This document shows, in pieces, positions 1-8,204 of a stretch of DNA of 8,521 bases. The DNA lies in the NCBI GenBank assembly GCA_029861675.1, contig JAOTYV010000215.1, positions 1 through 8,521 on the forward strand. Direction: 5' to 3'. How positions within the stretch are numbered: position 1 is the first letter of the stretch; each line of letters begins with the position of its first letter. The notes below the pieces were generated by a model. That model was not told where the DNA came from, did no database searches, and was given only the letters and a program-made list of their open reading frames with translations. A program made the translations under genes and the position numbers. This DNA is from Alphaproteobacteria bacterium. Its GTDB lineage: Bacteria; Pseudomonadota; Alphaproteobacteria; UBA8366.

Positions 1-735
1 AACAACGCCGGCTCCTTGGCCCCCTTCAAAGTCACCGCGCCGGAAGGAACGATCCTTAACGCGCCCTACCCGGCGCCGGTATGCGCGCGCCATGTCGTTG
101 GCCAGATGCTGCCGGACGTGGTCTTCGGCTGCCTCGACCAGGCAGCGCCGGAGCGGGTCCCGGCGGAAGGCGCGTCGGCGCTGTGGAATCTGACCTTCCG
201 GGGCGAAACCGACCGCGCCAGTAACCAGAGCCACCTGTTCGCCGTCACTGCGGTGACGAATGGCGGCACCGGCGCGCGGCCCGACCGGGACGGGTTGTCG
301 GCGACGGCCTATCCGAGCGGCGTCAAGGGCACGCCGGTCGAGATCAACGAGTCGATCGCGCCCCTGATCTTCTGGCGCAAGGAATATCGCACCGATTCCG
401 CCGGCAACGGCGAATACCGCGGCGGGCTGGGCCAGGTGATCGAAGTCGAGAACGCAATTGGCAAGGATTTCGACCTGCTTGCCGGATTCGAGCGGCTCGA
501 TCATCCGGCGCGCGGCCGGCATGGCGGCGAGGATGGGCAGCCGGGGGCGGTGTTCCTGGAGTCAGGCACCGTGCTGCGCGGCAAGGGGACGCAGACGATC
601 GAGGCCGGCGAACGGTTGGTCATCCATACGCCCGGCGGCGCCGGCTACGGCGAGCCGTCCAAGCGGGCGCCGGGACAGGTCGCGGCGGACATGCGCGACA
701 AACTGACGGCGGCGGCTTCCGGATCCGGCGACTGA
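1..735 (+). CDS. Hydantoinase B / oxoprolinase family protein, C-terminal part (5' truncated by window)
   Basis: The reading frame is open from base 1, with Asn-Asn-Ala-Gly-Ser before the first possible start, and ends at TGA 733-735, so 244 C-terminal residues of a longer protein (family usually 500-600 residues) are visible. Family signatures seen are APEGTILNAPYPAPV near residue 13, the stretch around GQMLPDVVFGCL, the pattern NGGTGARPDRDG, PVEINESIAPL, a D-S-A-G-N-G-E-YRGGLG block (about residues 131-143) and a late PGGAGYGEP. In the known family HyuB works with HyuA in ATP-dependent opening of cyclic amides (N-methylhydantoin, 5-oxoproline) or, in relatives, carboxylation of acetone or acetophenone. 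The extreme C-terminus (Ala/Ser/Gly/Asp-rich) is not the usual ending of the family. It runs convergently into the MoaD-like gene with only 16 nt between stop codons. The partner HyuA would be expected upstream, outside the window. The substrate cannot be told from the sequence. Confidence 0.9.
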   Translation, partial: NNAGSLAPFKVTAPEGTILNAPYPAPVCARHVVGQMLPDVVFGCLDQAAPERVPAEGASALWNLTFRGETDRASNQSHLFAVTAVTNGGTGARPDRDGLSATAYPSGVKGTPVEINESIAPLIFWRKEYRTDSAGNGEYRGGLGQVIEVENAIGKDFDLLAGFERLDHPARGRHGGEDGQPGAVFLESGTVLRGKGTQTIEAGERLVIHTPGGAGYGEPSKRAPGQVAADMRDKLTAAASGSGD

Positions 736-736
736 T

Positions 737-759
737 GCGGATTATTGCCCGCTATCCGC
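737..759. terminator. Possible bidirectional hairpin between convergent genes
   Basis: GCGGAT (737-742) and ATCCGC (754-759) form a perfect 6-bp inverted repeat with an 11-nt loop. It lies across the 16-nt junction of the convergent hydantoinase and MoaD-like genes and includes the stop codon of the latter (752-754). The position suits a shared terminator. There is no T-run on either side and the stem is short, so this is a weak call. Confidence 0.25.
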
Positions 760-997
760 CAGCGATTTGCGGCAGGATGTGGACTTCGCTGTCCGGCGGG
801 ATCGGCTCCAGCAGGGATTCCTGATAGATCTGGCCGTTGATGGCGACCGCGAGGCCGTCTTCCAGATGCGGCGCGAGCGCCGGATACCGTTCGGCGAGCG
901 CCCGAAACAGCTGGCGGACATTCGCGGACTCCAGCTCCAGCTCGGTCACGCCGCCGGTATACTGCTTCAGGTTCCCGGTAAGCACGACCCGGGACAC
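752..997 (-). CDS. MoaD/ThiS family small sulfur-carrier protein
   Basis: This 81-residue protein has the size and layout of the ubiquitin-like MoaD/ThiS fold: an N-terminal strand, a helix region ([16 protein letters not shown], about 27-42), the stretch LAVAINGQ near 49-56, then the late [15 protein letters not shown], which matches the family's D-x-V-x-x-x-P-x-x-x-GG end. The protein stops directly after Gly-Gly, the residue pair that is adenylated and turned into a thiocarboxylate in this family. The start is GTG (997-995), supported by GGAG at 1010-1007 on the minus strand, 9 nt upstream, and by only 4 nt separating it from the stop of the molybdopterin subunit. It is the last gene of the hydroxylase operon, so it is probably co-translated with it. 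A role in supplying dithiolene or terminal sulfur for the molybdenum cofactor is inferred. It could instead be a sulfur donor for another pathway. Confidence 0.85.
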   Translation of the reverse strand: MSRVVLTGNLKQYTGGVTELELESANVRQLFRALAERYPALAPHLEDGLAVAINGQIYQESLLEPIPPDSEVHILPQIAGG

Positions 998-1001
998 CGG
1001 C

Positions 1002-3299
1002 TCAGTCTCCGGCGCCGTTCGCGGCCTCGATCGCCTTCAGCACCTTGGGCGGCGACATCGGCAGCTCCGAGAACCGGATGCCGAGAGCGTCCGCCACCGC
1101 ATTGGCGATAGCAGCCATCGGCGGAATGATCGGCGTTTCGCCGACGCCCCGCACACCATAGGGATGACGCGGGTTCGGCACCTCGACGATCACGGTATCG
1201 ATCATCGGCACGTCGGAGGCCACCGGAATCCGATAGTCGAGGAAGCCGGGGTTCTGCATCCGGCCATCCTTGCCATAGACGTATTCCTCGTTGAGCGCCC
1301 AGCCAATGCCCTGCACCGCGCCGCCCTGGAACTGGCCTTCCACATAGGCGGGATGCACGGCCTTGCCCGCATCCTGCACCACCGTATAGCGCACCACGGT
1401 CACCCGGCCGAGTTCCTTGTCGACTTCCACATCGACGAGGTGGGTGCCGAAACTGGGGGCCGCGCCCTGGGCGTTGATCTTGGTGTAGCCCACGATCGGG
1501 CCACCGGTCTTGCCCGCCATCTTGGCGATATCCGCCAGCGACATCGGCTCGAAATCTCCGGCGTTCTTGCCCGCGGGTTTCGCGTGCCCGTCTTCCCAGA
1601 CGACCGCATCCTCGGGAATTTCCCAGATCTTGGCGGCGCGCACGCAGAGTTCCCGGATCGCTTCCTGTGCCGCCTCGACCGTCGCCATGCCGCTCGAAAA
1701 CGTGGCGCGGCTACCGCCGGTCAGGAAGGTATAGCCGAGCGAACTGGTGTCGCCGATGATCGGGCGCACCTTGTCATAGTCGATGCCCAGCGTCTCCGCC
1801 GCCATCAGCGCGAGCGACGCCCGCGACCCGCCGATATCCGGCGTGCCGGCCATCAGCGTTGCCGAACCGTCCTCATTGATATTGAGCGCGACGCACGTCT
1901 CGCCGCCGATGTTGAACCAGAAACCCGAGGCGACGCCGCGGCCCTGGTTCGGGCCGAGCTTGGTCTTGTAATGGTCATGCGATTTGACGGCATCGAGAGT
2001 CTCGACCAGACCGATGGGCCCGAATTTCGGGCCATAGGCCGCATGGGTGCCTTCCTTGGCAGCGTTCTGAAGCCGGAACTCGACCGGATCCAGATCGAGT
2101 TTCCGGGCCAACTCGTCGATCACGCATTCGACGCCATATTCGGAAATCGGTCCGCCCGGCGCCCGATAGGCCGCCACTTTCGGCCGGTTGGTCACCACGT
2201 CGTAGCCGACAACCTTGACGTTTTCGAGATCATAGGGCGCGAAGGCGCACATGCAGCCCGGCTGCACCGGCGACCCTTGGAATGCCCCGGCTTGATATTT
2301 CAGTTCCGCCTCGGCGGCGGTGATCCGCCCGTCCTTGGTGGCGCCGACCTTGACCCAAACATGGGCGCCCGACGTGGGACCGGTCGCGCGAAAGACTTCA
2401 TCCCGCGACATCACCATCTTGACCGGCGCGCCCGATTTGCGCGACAGCGCGAGCGCCAGGGGTTCCAGATAAACGACCGTCTTGCCGCCAAAGCCGCCGC
2501 CGATTTCCGACGCCGTGACGCGGATTTTGGAAACGTCCATGCCGAGCATGCGGGCGCAATGGGTACGCACCACGAAATGGCCTTGCGTCGAACACCAGAG
2601 CTCCGCCTGGCCGTCTTCCGTATAACTGGCGACGCAGGCATGCGGTTCGATATAGCCTTGATGCACCGGCTTGGTGTCGAAGGCGCGCTCGATAATGACA
2701 TCGGCCTTATCGAAGCCGGCCGCGACATCGCCGAGACCGAATTCGACCCGCTTCGAGACATTCGATGCCTTGGACGGTTTCGGCTCGACGCCCTCGGTAA
2801 TCATGTCGTCATGCAGCAGGGGCGCATCGGGTTTCATCGCCTCGAGCACGTCGATGACGTGCGGCAGGGGCTCGTATTCCACCTTGATGAGCTTGAGCGC
2901 CTTCAGGGCGACCGCGGCATTGGTCGCCGCCACCGCCGCCACCGCATGCCCGTCATACAGCGATTTCTCGCGGGCCATGACATTGCGCACCATGTCCCGG
3001 TAGTTGACGAGCATCTCACCCGCCGGGACGAATTCGGACGCCATATCCTGCATATCGTCGCGGGTGATGACCGCCTTGACGCCCGGCAGCGCCTCGGCCT
3101 TCGAGGTGTCGATCGACTTGATCAGGGCATGGGGATGCGGGCTGCGCAGCACCTTGCCCGTCAGCATGCCGGGCACATTGAAATCAGCACCGAATTTGGC
3201 GCGGCCGGTTACCTTGTCGACACCGTCCGGCCGCACCGGACGAGTTCCGACCCATTTCAACTCCTGGGCTTTGTCATCCAACTTCAGCGCTTGCGACAT
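1002..3299 (-). CDS. Xanthine dehydrogenase family molybdopterin-binding subunit (CoxL/XdhB-like large subunit)
   Basis: The protein has 765 residues, the usual length for the large catalytic subunit of molybdenum hydroxylases. It carries the N-terminal [15 protein letters not shown] block (25-39), typical of the a/b hammerhead domain; the STQGH segment (237-241); the molybdopterin-contact motif EIGGGFGGK (265-273); AYRAPGGP (377-384), the active-site loop; [11 protein letters not shown] (527-537); QGIGWAL (663-669); and RGVGETP near the end, whose Glu721 matches the catalytic glutamate of the family. Such enzymes hydroxylate a carbon of a heterocycle or aldehyde using water and pass electrons through 2Fe-2S centres to FAD. 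The AYRCSFR loop of form I CO dehydrogenase is absent, so CO oxidation is unlikely. ATG at 3299 lies 2 nt after the iron-sulfur gene stop, with AGAGG 9 nt upstream. No signal peptide is seen, so the enzyme should be cytoplasmic. The substrate is unknown. Confidence 0.95.
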   Translation of the reverse strand: MSQALKLDDKAQELKWVGTRPVRPDGVDKVTGRAKFGADFNVPGMLTGKVLRSPHPHALIKSIDTSKAEALPGVKAVITRDDMQDMASEFVPAGEMLVNYRDMVRNVMAREKSLYDGHAVAAVAATNAAVALKALKLIKVEYEPLPHVIDVLEAMKPDAPLLHDDMITEGVEPKPSKASNVSKRVEFGLGDVAAGFDKADVIIERAFDTKPVHQGYIEPHACVASYTEDGQAELWCSTQGHFVVRTHCARMLGMDVSKIRVTASEIGGGFGGKTVVYLEPLALALSRKSGAPVKMVMSRDEVFRATGPTSGAHVWVKVGATKDGRITAAEAELKYQAGAFQGSPVQPGCMCAFAPYDLENVKVVGYDVVTNRPKVAAYRAPGGPISEYGVECVIDELARKLDLDPVEFRLQNAAKEGTHAAYGPKFGPIGLVETLDAVKSHDHYKTKLGPNQGRGVASGFWFNIGGETCVALNINEDGSATLMAGTPDIGGSRASLALMAAETLGIDYDKVRPIIGDTSSLGYTFLTGGSRATFSSGMATVEAAQEAIRELCVRAAKIWEIPEDAVVWEDGHAKPAGKNAGDFEPMSLADIAKMAGKTGGPIVGYTKINAQGAAPSFGTHLVDVEVDKELGRVTVVRYTVVQDAGKAVHPAYVEGQFQGGAVQGIGWALNEEYVYGKDGRMQNPGFLDYRIPVASDVPMIDTVIVEVPNPRHPYGVRGVGETPIIPPMAAIANAVADALGIRFSELPMSPPKVLKAIEAANGAGD

Positions 3300-3301
3300 G
3301 G

Positions 3302-3778
3302 TCAGCTACCTCTCATCTCCGACGCCGTGTCGAGCACGGCCCGGATGATCTTGTCATACCCGGTGCAACGGCACAGATTGCCGGCGAGCCAGTACCGTAC
3401 TTCCGTCTCCGTCGGGTCCGGGTTTTTCTCCAGCAAGGCCTTCGCCGCGACGAGGAATCCCGGCGTGCAAATGCCACATTGCAGTGCCGCATGTTCGAGA
3501 AACTTCTGCTGCAGCGGGTGCAGTTGATCGCCCGTGGCCATGCCTTCGATGGTCTCGACCGTACGCCCGTTCAGTTCGGGGCCCAGCACGAGGCAGCTGC
3601 ACACCAGCCGGCCGTCGAGCATGACGCTGCACGCGCCGCAATCGCCCGATGCACAGCCTTCCTTGCTGCCGGTGAGATACAGCTCGTCGCGCAGGACGTC
3701 GAGCAGGGTCTGTTCCGGTTCGCACAGGAATTCGACCGGATCTCCGTTGATCGTCGTGGAAACATGAGTTTTGGACAT
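3302..3778 (-). CDS. Molybdenum hydroxylase 2Fe-2S subunit (CoxS/XdhA-like small subunit)
   Basis: The 158-residue protein has the two-cluster structure of this family. The N-terminal plant-ferredoxin-like 2Fe-2S domain has Cys42, Cys47, Cys50 and Cys62. The C-terminal four-helix domain has the cysteine pairs Cys101-x-x-Cys104 ([10 protein letters not shown]) and Cys136-x-Cys138 (NLCRCTGY). It carries electrons from the molybdenum centre to the FAD subunit. The start is ATG at 3778, whose A is also the last base of the preceding TAA stop (TAATG on the minus strand), with GAGGGAG (3790-3784) 5 nt upstream. This favours it over any start further upstream in the same frame, which would lie inside the FAD subunit gene. 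An extra Cys60 sits two residues before the fourth cluster ligand, where relatives usually have Asn or another residue. It is the middle gene of the medium-small-large subunit order. Confidence 0.96.
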   Translation of the reverse strand: MSKTHVSTTINGDPVEFLCEPEQTLLDVLRDELYLTGSKEGCASGDCGACSVMLDGRLVCSCLVLGPELNGRTVETIEGMATGDQLHPLQQKFLEHAALQCGICTPGFLVAAKALLEKNPDPTETEVRYWLAGNLCRCTGYDKIIRAVLDTASEMRGS

Positions 3779-4647
3779 TAGTTCTCCCTCGCGCGCTCGA
3801 GCGCAATCTGAGCCGTGCGGCGCGCCAGGACGCCGGCAACCTTGATGCGGTATTCGATGGTTCCGCGTTTGTCGTCGATCGGGTTGCAAGCAGCGCTTGC
3901 CGCCTTGGCCAATGCCGCCATCGCGTCATCGTCCAGCGTGGTTCCGATCAGGGCCTTTGCGGCATCCGCCACCAGCAACGGTGTCGGCGCTACGGCGCCG
4001 AGCGAAACCCGCGCCGCGGTGCAGACGCCCTTGCCGTCAAGGGTCAGGCTCACCCCCACACCGACCACGGCGATATCCATCTCGGTCCGCGGAATGAACC
4101 GAAGATAGGCGTCGCTGGAATGCTTCGGCCGGGCCGGAAACAGGAAGGAAGCGACGATCTCGCCTTTCTTGAGCGAGGTCTTGCCGGGGCCGGTCACGAT
4201 TTTTTCCACCGGAACGTCGCGGGAGCCTTTCGGGCCCACCACGGTGGCGATCGCTTCTGCCGCAATCAGCGCGGGAACGCTATCCGCTGCCGGCGATGCA
4301 TTGCAGAGGTTCCCGCCCATCGAGGCGCGCCCCTGAATCTGCGTCGACCCGATCAGGTCAAACGCCTCGGCAACGCCGGGCCAGACCGTCTTGAATTTAG
4401 GATGCTCGTTCAGCACCGCGCCGCTCACCGCGGCGCCGACGCGAAATCCGCCCTTCTCGGCCTTGATCTGACAAAGTTCCTTGATTCGTTTCACATCGAC
4501 GACCAGCGCCGGCTCGATCATATCCGCGCGCAACTGAACCAAGAGGTCCGTGCCGCCCGCCAAAACCCGTGCCTCACCTTTTGATCCGGCGAGCAGTGCT
4601 ACTGCCGCATCCAGCGATTCCGGCGCTTCATACCGCATTTCGACCAT
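3778..4647 (-). CDS. Molybdenum hydroxylase FAD-binding subunit (CoxM-like medium subunit)
   Basis: The 289-residue protein matches the length of FAD-binding subunits of the xanthine dehydrogenase / CO dehydrogenase family. The first FAD motif is VLAGGTDLLVQLR (28-40). The second is SMGGNLCNASPAADSVPAL (109-127), which binds the flavin pyrophosphate and isoalloxazine. The C-terminal CO-dehydrogenase-flavoprotein domain follows, with ARVSLGAVAPTP around 212-223 and EYRIKVAGVLARR near 265-277. It would take electrons from the 2Fe-2S subunit and pass them to an acceptor. The start at 4647 was chosen because AGGGAG (4657-4652) lies 4 nt upstream and the protein then begins with family-like residues (MVEMRYEAP). 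A start at 4689 would add 14 residues unlike the family and without such a site. The gene heads the four-gene tight cluster. Confidence 0.95.
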   Translation of the reverse strand: MVEMRYEAPESLDAAVALLAGSKGEARVLAGGTDLLVQLRADMIEPALVVDVKRIKELCQIKAEKGGFRVGAAVSGAVLNEHPKFKTVWPGVAEAFDLIGSTQIQGRASMGGNLCNASPAADSVPALIAAEAIATVVGPKGSRDVPVEKIVTGPGKTSLKKGEIVASFLFPARPKHSSDAYLRFIPRTEMDIAVVGVGVSLTLDGKGVCTAARVSLGAVAPTPLLVADAAKALIGTTLDDDAMAALAKAASAACNPIDDKRGTIEYRIKVAGVLARRTAQIALERAREN

Positions 4648-4826
4648 GCTACTCCCTACCGTTTTTTGTCCGTCGTGCCCGTCGCCCATACCCTAATCCG
4701 ACCACTGCATTCTTGCTAATACCGGTGCGGGCCTCGCCCGCCATGGCTTGGCGTAAATACAATCAAAGGACTGGAATCCGATCACCGGCTCTCACACTGC
4801 CGACGAGCGGCGCTTCGGGTGTTGGA
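4648..4826 (-). promoter_or_regulatory. 179-nt gap between the TPP gene and the hydroxylase genes, possible internal promoter or processing region
   Basis: This is the only sizeable gap in the minus-strand gene block. Near its centre GCGGGC (4727-4732) and GCCCGC (4736-4741) form a 6-bp perfect hairpin with a 3-nt loop. No T-run follows in the minus direction, so it is a poor intrinsic terminator. I see no convincing -35/-10 pair and no conserved small gene. AGGGAG at 4657-4652 is the ribosome binding site of the FAD subunit. The gap could hold a second promoter for the hydroxylase subunits. Confidence 0.3.
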
Positions 4827-6608
4827 CTATGCACCATAATACCGGGCGACCTCTACGTCGATCAGGTAGCAGCCACCCGCCTCCACCCTTTCTACACCCC
4901 GCACCAAGGCTTTGGAAAGAGCTTGCGACGAATTGACCGGTCCTTCGCCCTCCCAACCGAACCCGGCGGCGAGTTGAACGAAATTCGGGTCCGGATCTTC
5001 GATCCGCTGTCCGATCCAGCGATTCTCCGGCGGCCTGTCGCGGCCATCGGCCACCCGTTCCTGATGCAGCTCGTCGTTGAAATACGACCGGTTGTTGGCC
5101 ACGATGACCAGCAGCGGAATGCGGTACTTGGTTGCAGTCCAAAGCGCCGTCAATCCCATCAGCGTGTCGCCGTCCCCAAGAATTGCAATCGGCAGCCGAC
5201 CGGACCCGCGCAGCGCCAGTGCCCCGCCGACCGCCATCCCGGGGCCCGAGCCGATGCCGGCACCGCCGTCACCGCCAATAAAATCGAGCGGATCGCGGAA
5301 ATGCAACGCATCGCCGGGCCAGCCAAGCGGCACGCGGATCAGAGAGGAGGGCCGGCCATCGAGCGCGCCGGTCAGCGCTTCGGCCATATCATGATAGTCC
5401 AGCTCGCCCTCAATGCGGGGGCTGCCGCCGTCTGCGATTTCCGGTCCGCCGGACCAGCCGGATTTAGACCGTTTGCCTTGCGTCTTCAATTCCGCGAGCA
5501 GCGCCGATACCGCGATATCCGGTTCGCTGAGCAGCCGAATGTCGGCCGGCGGCAACAGGTGATGGTCCATCGACCAGCCGTTGTGAATATAGGCGTCCAC
5601 CGAGCAGTTGATCATTTTGGCGTCAATCGCCGCTTCGCCCGTGGCGAGTTGGAACGTGCCGACCGGATCGATCCAGTCGAGCGCCAATAATACATCCGCC
5701 GCCGCAAGCACTTCGCTAGCCGCCTTGCCCGGCCGTTTGATCGGCGGGACAACATGCAGCGGGTGGTCCGTCGGAAAGGCGGCGCCGGCTTTCAAATCCG
5801 TCACCACGCGCGCATCCAACAGTTCCGCAAGCTCGATCCTGCGCTGCCAGTCCGACGGGTCGCGCGACACGCGGCCGGCCATAATCAGCGGACGCTCCGC
5901 CCCTCTCAGCATTTTCACCGCCGCGCCGACGGCGTCGGGCGCAGGCGCCGGCGACTCCCCGGGACCGAAGCGCGACACCGCCGGGATCGGCGGCGCGGCG
6001 TCGAGTTTGGTTTCCTGCAAGCCCATGTCGAGACAGACATAGACGGGCGCCCGTGGCGCGGTGCGCATGATCTGCCATGCCCGCAACATGGATTCGACCA
6101 GCGCACCGGCGGAGGCCGGCTGGTCGTCCCATTTTACATAGTCGCGGATCAGCGCACCTTGGTCCTTTGCGGTATGGATCCATTCGATCCAGGGCCGCCG
6201 TTGCGCCGCATCGACCGGCCCGGTCGCGCCCAGCATCAGAATCGGCACCCGGTCACACCACGCGTTGAAGATTGCCATTGTGGCGTGCATTAGCCCGACA
6301 TTGCTGTGCAGCGCGACGGCCATCGGCTCCCCCGTCACCTTGGCATAGCCGTGCGCCATGGCGACGGCATGTTCTTCATGCAGGACCACCAGCATCTGCG
6401 GGTCCCGATTGCCGAGGTAGTTCACCAGGCTGTCGTGAAATCCGCGATAGCTGGCGCCGGGGTTGAGCGCAATATACGGAACGTCCAATTCCCGCAGCAT
6501 GTGGGCGGCCACGTCGCTGCCCCATTCCATTTCGAATTGTCCCGCCTTGACCGGCCGCTCAACATCCTGCGTGGCGGCCGCCGGAGACTTGCCCGACTCG
6601 CGCTTCAT
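4827..6608 (-). CDS. Thiamine pyrophosphate-dependent enzyme, acetolactate synthase / benzoylformate decarboxylase-like
   Basis: This 593-residue protein has the three-domain layout of the family. The N-terminal pyrimidine-binding domain has [13 protein letters not shown] (49-61) and [15 protein letters not shown], whose Glu78 matches the glutamate that activates TPP. A central domain spans roughly 220-370. The C-terminal domain carries the TPP/Mg motif, starting with GDGD (478-481) and ending with ANN (504-506), the usual spacing. Known members decarboxylate 2-oxo acids to aldehydes or join two such units; which reaction occurs here cannot be read. ATG at 6608 is chosen because AGGGAG (6624-6619) lies 10 nt upstream. 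Met27 is a less likely alternative, since residues 1-26 are polar and unlike the family. It is divergent from the aldehyde dehydrogenase and upstream of the hydroxylase genes on the same strand, which suggests a decarboxylate-then-oxidise link. Confidence 0.9.
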   Translation of the reverse strand: MKRESGKSPAAATQDVERPVKAGQFEMEWGSDVAAHMLRELDVPYIALNPGASYRGFHDSLVNYLGNRDPQMLVVLHEEHAVAMAHGYAKVTGEPMAVALHSNVGLMHATMAIFNAWCDRVPILMLGATGPVDAAQRRPWIEWIHTAKDQGALIRDYVKWDDQPASAGALVESMLRAWQIMRTAPRAPVYVCLDMGLQETKLDAAPPIPAVSRFGPGESPAPAPDAVGAAVKMLRGAERPLIMAGRVSRDPSDWQRRIELAELLDARVVTDLKAGAAFPTDHPLHVVPPIKRPGKAASEVLAAADVLLALDWIDPVGTFQLATGEAAIDAKMINCSVDAYIHNGWSMDHHLLPPADIRLLSEPDIAVSALLAELKTQGKRSKSGWSGGPEIADGGSPRIEGELDYHDMAEALTGALDGRPSSLIRVPLGWPGDALHFRDPLDFIGGDGGAGIGSGPGMAVGGALALRGSGRLPIAILGDGDTLMGLTALWTATKYRIPLLVIVANNRSYFNDELHQERVADGRDRPPENRWIGQRIEDPDPNFVQLAAGFGWEGEGPVNSSQALSKALVRGVERVEAGGCYLIDVEVARYYGA

Positions 6609-6758
6609 TTCAAATGCGCTCCCTGTTGTGCACGTGGCATCCAAACTGTACCAACCGCGTGCCACGGCACAAATAGCCCGAGCGGCAGCGATGCAAAATG
6701 GTATCGTGGATCGCGGCAATATCCCTTGCCGCCGGACGGCCAACAGCAGAGAGCGAAT
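6609..6758. promoter_or_regulatory. Divergent promoter region between TPP gene and aldehyde dehydrogenase
   Basis: These 150 nt separate the start codons of two genes reading apart, so promoters for both directions must lie here unless transcripts start inside the genes. It is the least GC-rich stretch nearby and contains the inverted repeat described separately. No strong sigma70 pair is clear on either strand. The ribosome binding sites are at 6624-6619 (minus) and GAGAG 6749-6753 (plus). Confidence 0.6.
6627..6671. repeat. Imperfect inverted repeat, candidate operator
   Basis: The left arm TGTGCACGTGGCA (6627-6639) and right arm TGCCACGGCACA (6660-6671) are reverse complements except for one extra A in the left arm, giving 12 paired positions with 20 nt between arms. 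The left arm contains the palindrome CACGTG. It lies in the divergent promoter region closer to the TPP gene. It could be a pair of regulator half-sites or a hairpin in the TPP gene leader. No regulator gene lies in the window. Confidence 0.45.
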
Positions 6759-8177
6759 ATGCGCGATTACGAGACACATTTCATCGGCGGCAAGTGGGTT
6801 GCCGGTACGGCCAAGAATTCCATCGATGTCCTCAACCCCGCGACCGAACAACGGATTGGCCGTGTCCCATCGGGCACCGCCGAGGATATCGATGCCGCGG
6901 CACGGGCCGCGCGCGCGGCATTCGAGGGTTGGTCCACGACCCCGCCCGCCGAACGGGCCGCGGTCCTGTTGGAAATCCACGAAGGACTCGCCGCGCGGGC
7001 CGACGAGATTGCGGAAACCATCACGGCCGAAGTCGGCATGCCGATAAAATTGTCGAAGATCATCCAAGCGGGATCGCCGATCGGCCAGTTCAAGGGCATG
7101 GCCAAGGTGTTGTCCGCCTATGAATTCGAACAGGACATCCGGAATTCCCGAATCGTGCGCGAGGCGGTCGGCGTCGTCGGCTGCATCACTCCCTGGAACT
7201 ACCCTCTGCATCAAATCGCCGCAAAGGTGGCGCCGGCACTCGCCGCCGGCTGCACCGTCGTCCTGAAGCCGAGCGAAGTCGCCCCGTTAAACGCCATCAT
7301 CCTGGCGGAAGTCATTGCCGGGACAAGGCTGCCGGCGGGCGTTTTCAATCTGGTCAACGGCGAAGGCCCGGTGGTCGGCGAAGCCATCGCGCGGCACAAG
7401 GAAATCGACATGGTCTCGTTCACCGGATCGACCCGGGCCGGGCGGCGCGTCTCCGAATTGGCCGCGGCGACCGTCAAACGCGTCACGCTGGAACTCGGCG
7501 GCAAGTCGGCGGCGATCCTGCTGGACGACGCCGATATGACGAAAGCGGTGAAGGGCGTCTTCGGCGCGTGCTACCTGAATTCGGGTCAGACCTGCACCGC
7601 GCACACGAGAATGCTGATCCCCGAAAACCGCTATGACGAAGTGGCGGAATTGGCCAAACAAGTCGCGGCCGGCTGGACGGTCGGCGATCCGACCGAGGAC
7701 GGCACCCGGCTCGGCCCGCTGGTCTCGGCGGCGCAGCGGGAACGCGTGCAGCGCTATATCAAGCAAGGGGTCGACGAGGGCGCGGAGCTGTTATGCGGCG
7801 GCCCGGACACGCCGGCCGGTCAGGACCAAGGGTATTTCGTTCAGCCGACCGTGTTCGGCCGCGTCGCACCGGAGTCGACGATCGCGCAGGAAGAAATCTT
7901 TGGCCCGGTTCTGTCGATCCTCACCTACAAGGACGAGGATGATGCCGTCGCGATCGCCAATGACTCGCTCTACGGTCTGTCCGGCGGCGTGTGGTCCGCG
8001 GATCAGGACCGGGCGTTGCGCGTCGCCCGGCGCCTGCGGACCGGCATGGTCGATATCAACGGCGGCGCCTTCAACCCGTCGGCGCCGTTCGGCGGCTACA
8101 AACAGTCGGGGATCGGCCGGGAATTCGGCGAATTCGGCCTCGAGGAATTTCTCGAGGTAAAGTCGATTCAGCTTTGA
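6759..8177 (+). CDS. NAD(P)-dependent aldehyde dehydrogenase
   Basis: The protein has 472 residues, normal for the ALDH superfamily. It shows the catalytic set: Asn147 in TPWNYP, Lys170 in VLKPSE (cofactor), Glu245 in LELGGKS (general base), Cys279 in NSGQTC (nucleophile) and Glu379 in EEIFGPV (nicotinamide ribose). [11 protein letters not shown] (220-230) is the Rossmann cofactor loop, and the C-terminus has [13 protein letters not shown] (445-457). It oxidises an aldehyde to its carboxylic acid with NAD(P)+ in the cytoplasm. The start ATG at 6759 gives the usual N-terminus (FIGGKWVAG), with a modest GAGAG site 5 nt upstream. Longer frames run back into the TPP gene and lack family similarity. 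It is divergent from the TPP enzyme, which suggests it removes the aldehyde that enzyme might form. The exact substrate is unknown. Confidence 0.96.
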   Translation: MRDYETHFIGGKWVAGTAKNSIDVLNPATEQRIGRVPSGTAEDIDAAARAARAAFEGWSTTPPAERAAVLLEIHEGLAARADEIAETITAEVGMPIKLSKIIQAGSPIGQFKGMAKVLSAYEFEQDIRNSRIVREAVGVVGCITPWNYPLHQIAAKVAPALAAGCTVVLKPSEVAPLNAIILAEVIAGTRLPAGVFNLVNGEGPVVGEAIARHKEIDMVSFTGSTRAGRRVSELAAATVKRVTLELGGKSAAILLDDADMTKAVKGVFGACYLNSGQTCTAHTRMLIPENRYDEVAELAKQVAAGWTVGDPTEDGTRLGPLVSAAQRERVQRYIKQGVDEGAELLCGGPDTPAGQDQGYFVQPTVFGRVAPESTIAQEEIFGPVLSILTYKDEDDAVAIANDSLYGLSGGVWSADQDRALRVARRLRTGMVDINGGAFNPSAPFGGYKQSGIGREFGEFGLEEFLEVKSIQL

Positions 8178-8195
8178 CGCCGGTCAACCGAGGCG
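8178..8195. terminator. Possible weak hairpin between convergent genes
   Basis: In the 27-nt convergent gap after the aldehyde dehydrogenase stop, CGCC (8178-8181) pairs with GGCG (8192-8195) and GG (8182-8183) with CC (8188-8189), around a TCAA loop with a GA bulge. There is no T-run. It is suggestive only by position. Confidence 0.15.
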
Positions 8196-8204
8196 CCGCC
8201 CGGA

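Noticed and set aside
837..3527. An 896-codon open frame on the plus strand, antisense to the Mo and 2Fe-2S subunit genes.
   Set aside because: It overlaps strongly supported genes, is rich in Arg and His, shows no family motifs, and is the usual mirror frame of GC-rich coding sequence.
1002..4647. A CO dehydrogenase (CoxMSL) annotation suggested by the gene order.
   Set aside because: The large subunit lacks the AYRCSFR loop needed for the Mo-Cu active site. Only the general family is supported.
4569..5690. A 373-codon open frame on the plus strand opposite the TPP gene and the 179-nt gap.
   Set aside because: Its composition is typical of a shadow frame, with no recognisable domain or convincing start signal.
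6690..6707. A GntR-like half-site (ATGGTAT) within a short CGAT/ATCG symmetry in the divergent promoter.
   Set aside because: The match is too short and one-sided to support an operator call.
6306..6758. A 151-codon upstream extension of the aldehyde dehydrogenase frame.
   Set aside because: It runs antisense into the TPP gene and across the divergent promoter. The aldehyde dehydrogenase N-terminus begins normally at 6759.
6609..7214. A 202-codon upstream extension of the TPP enzyme frame, antisense to the aldehyde dehydrogenase.
   Set aside because: The residues have no family similarity, and a good ribosome binding site precedes the ATG at 6608.
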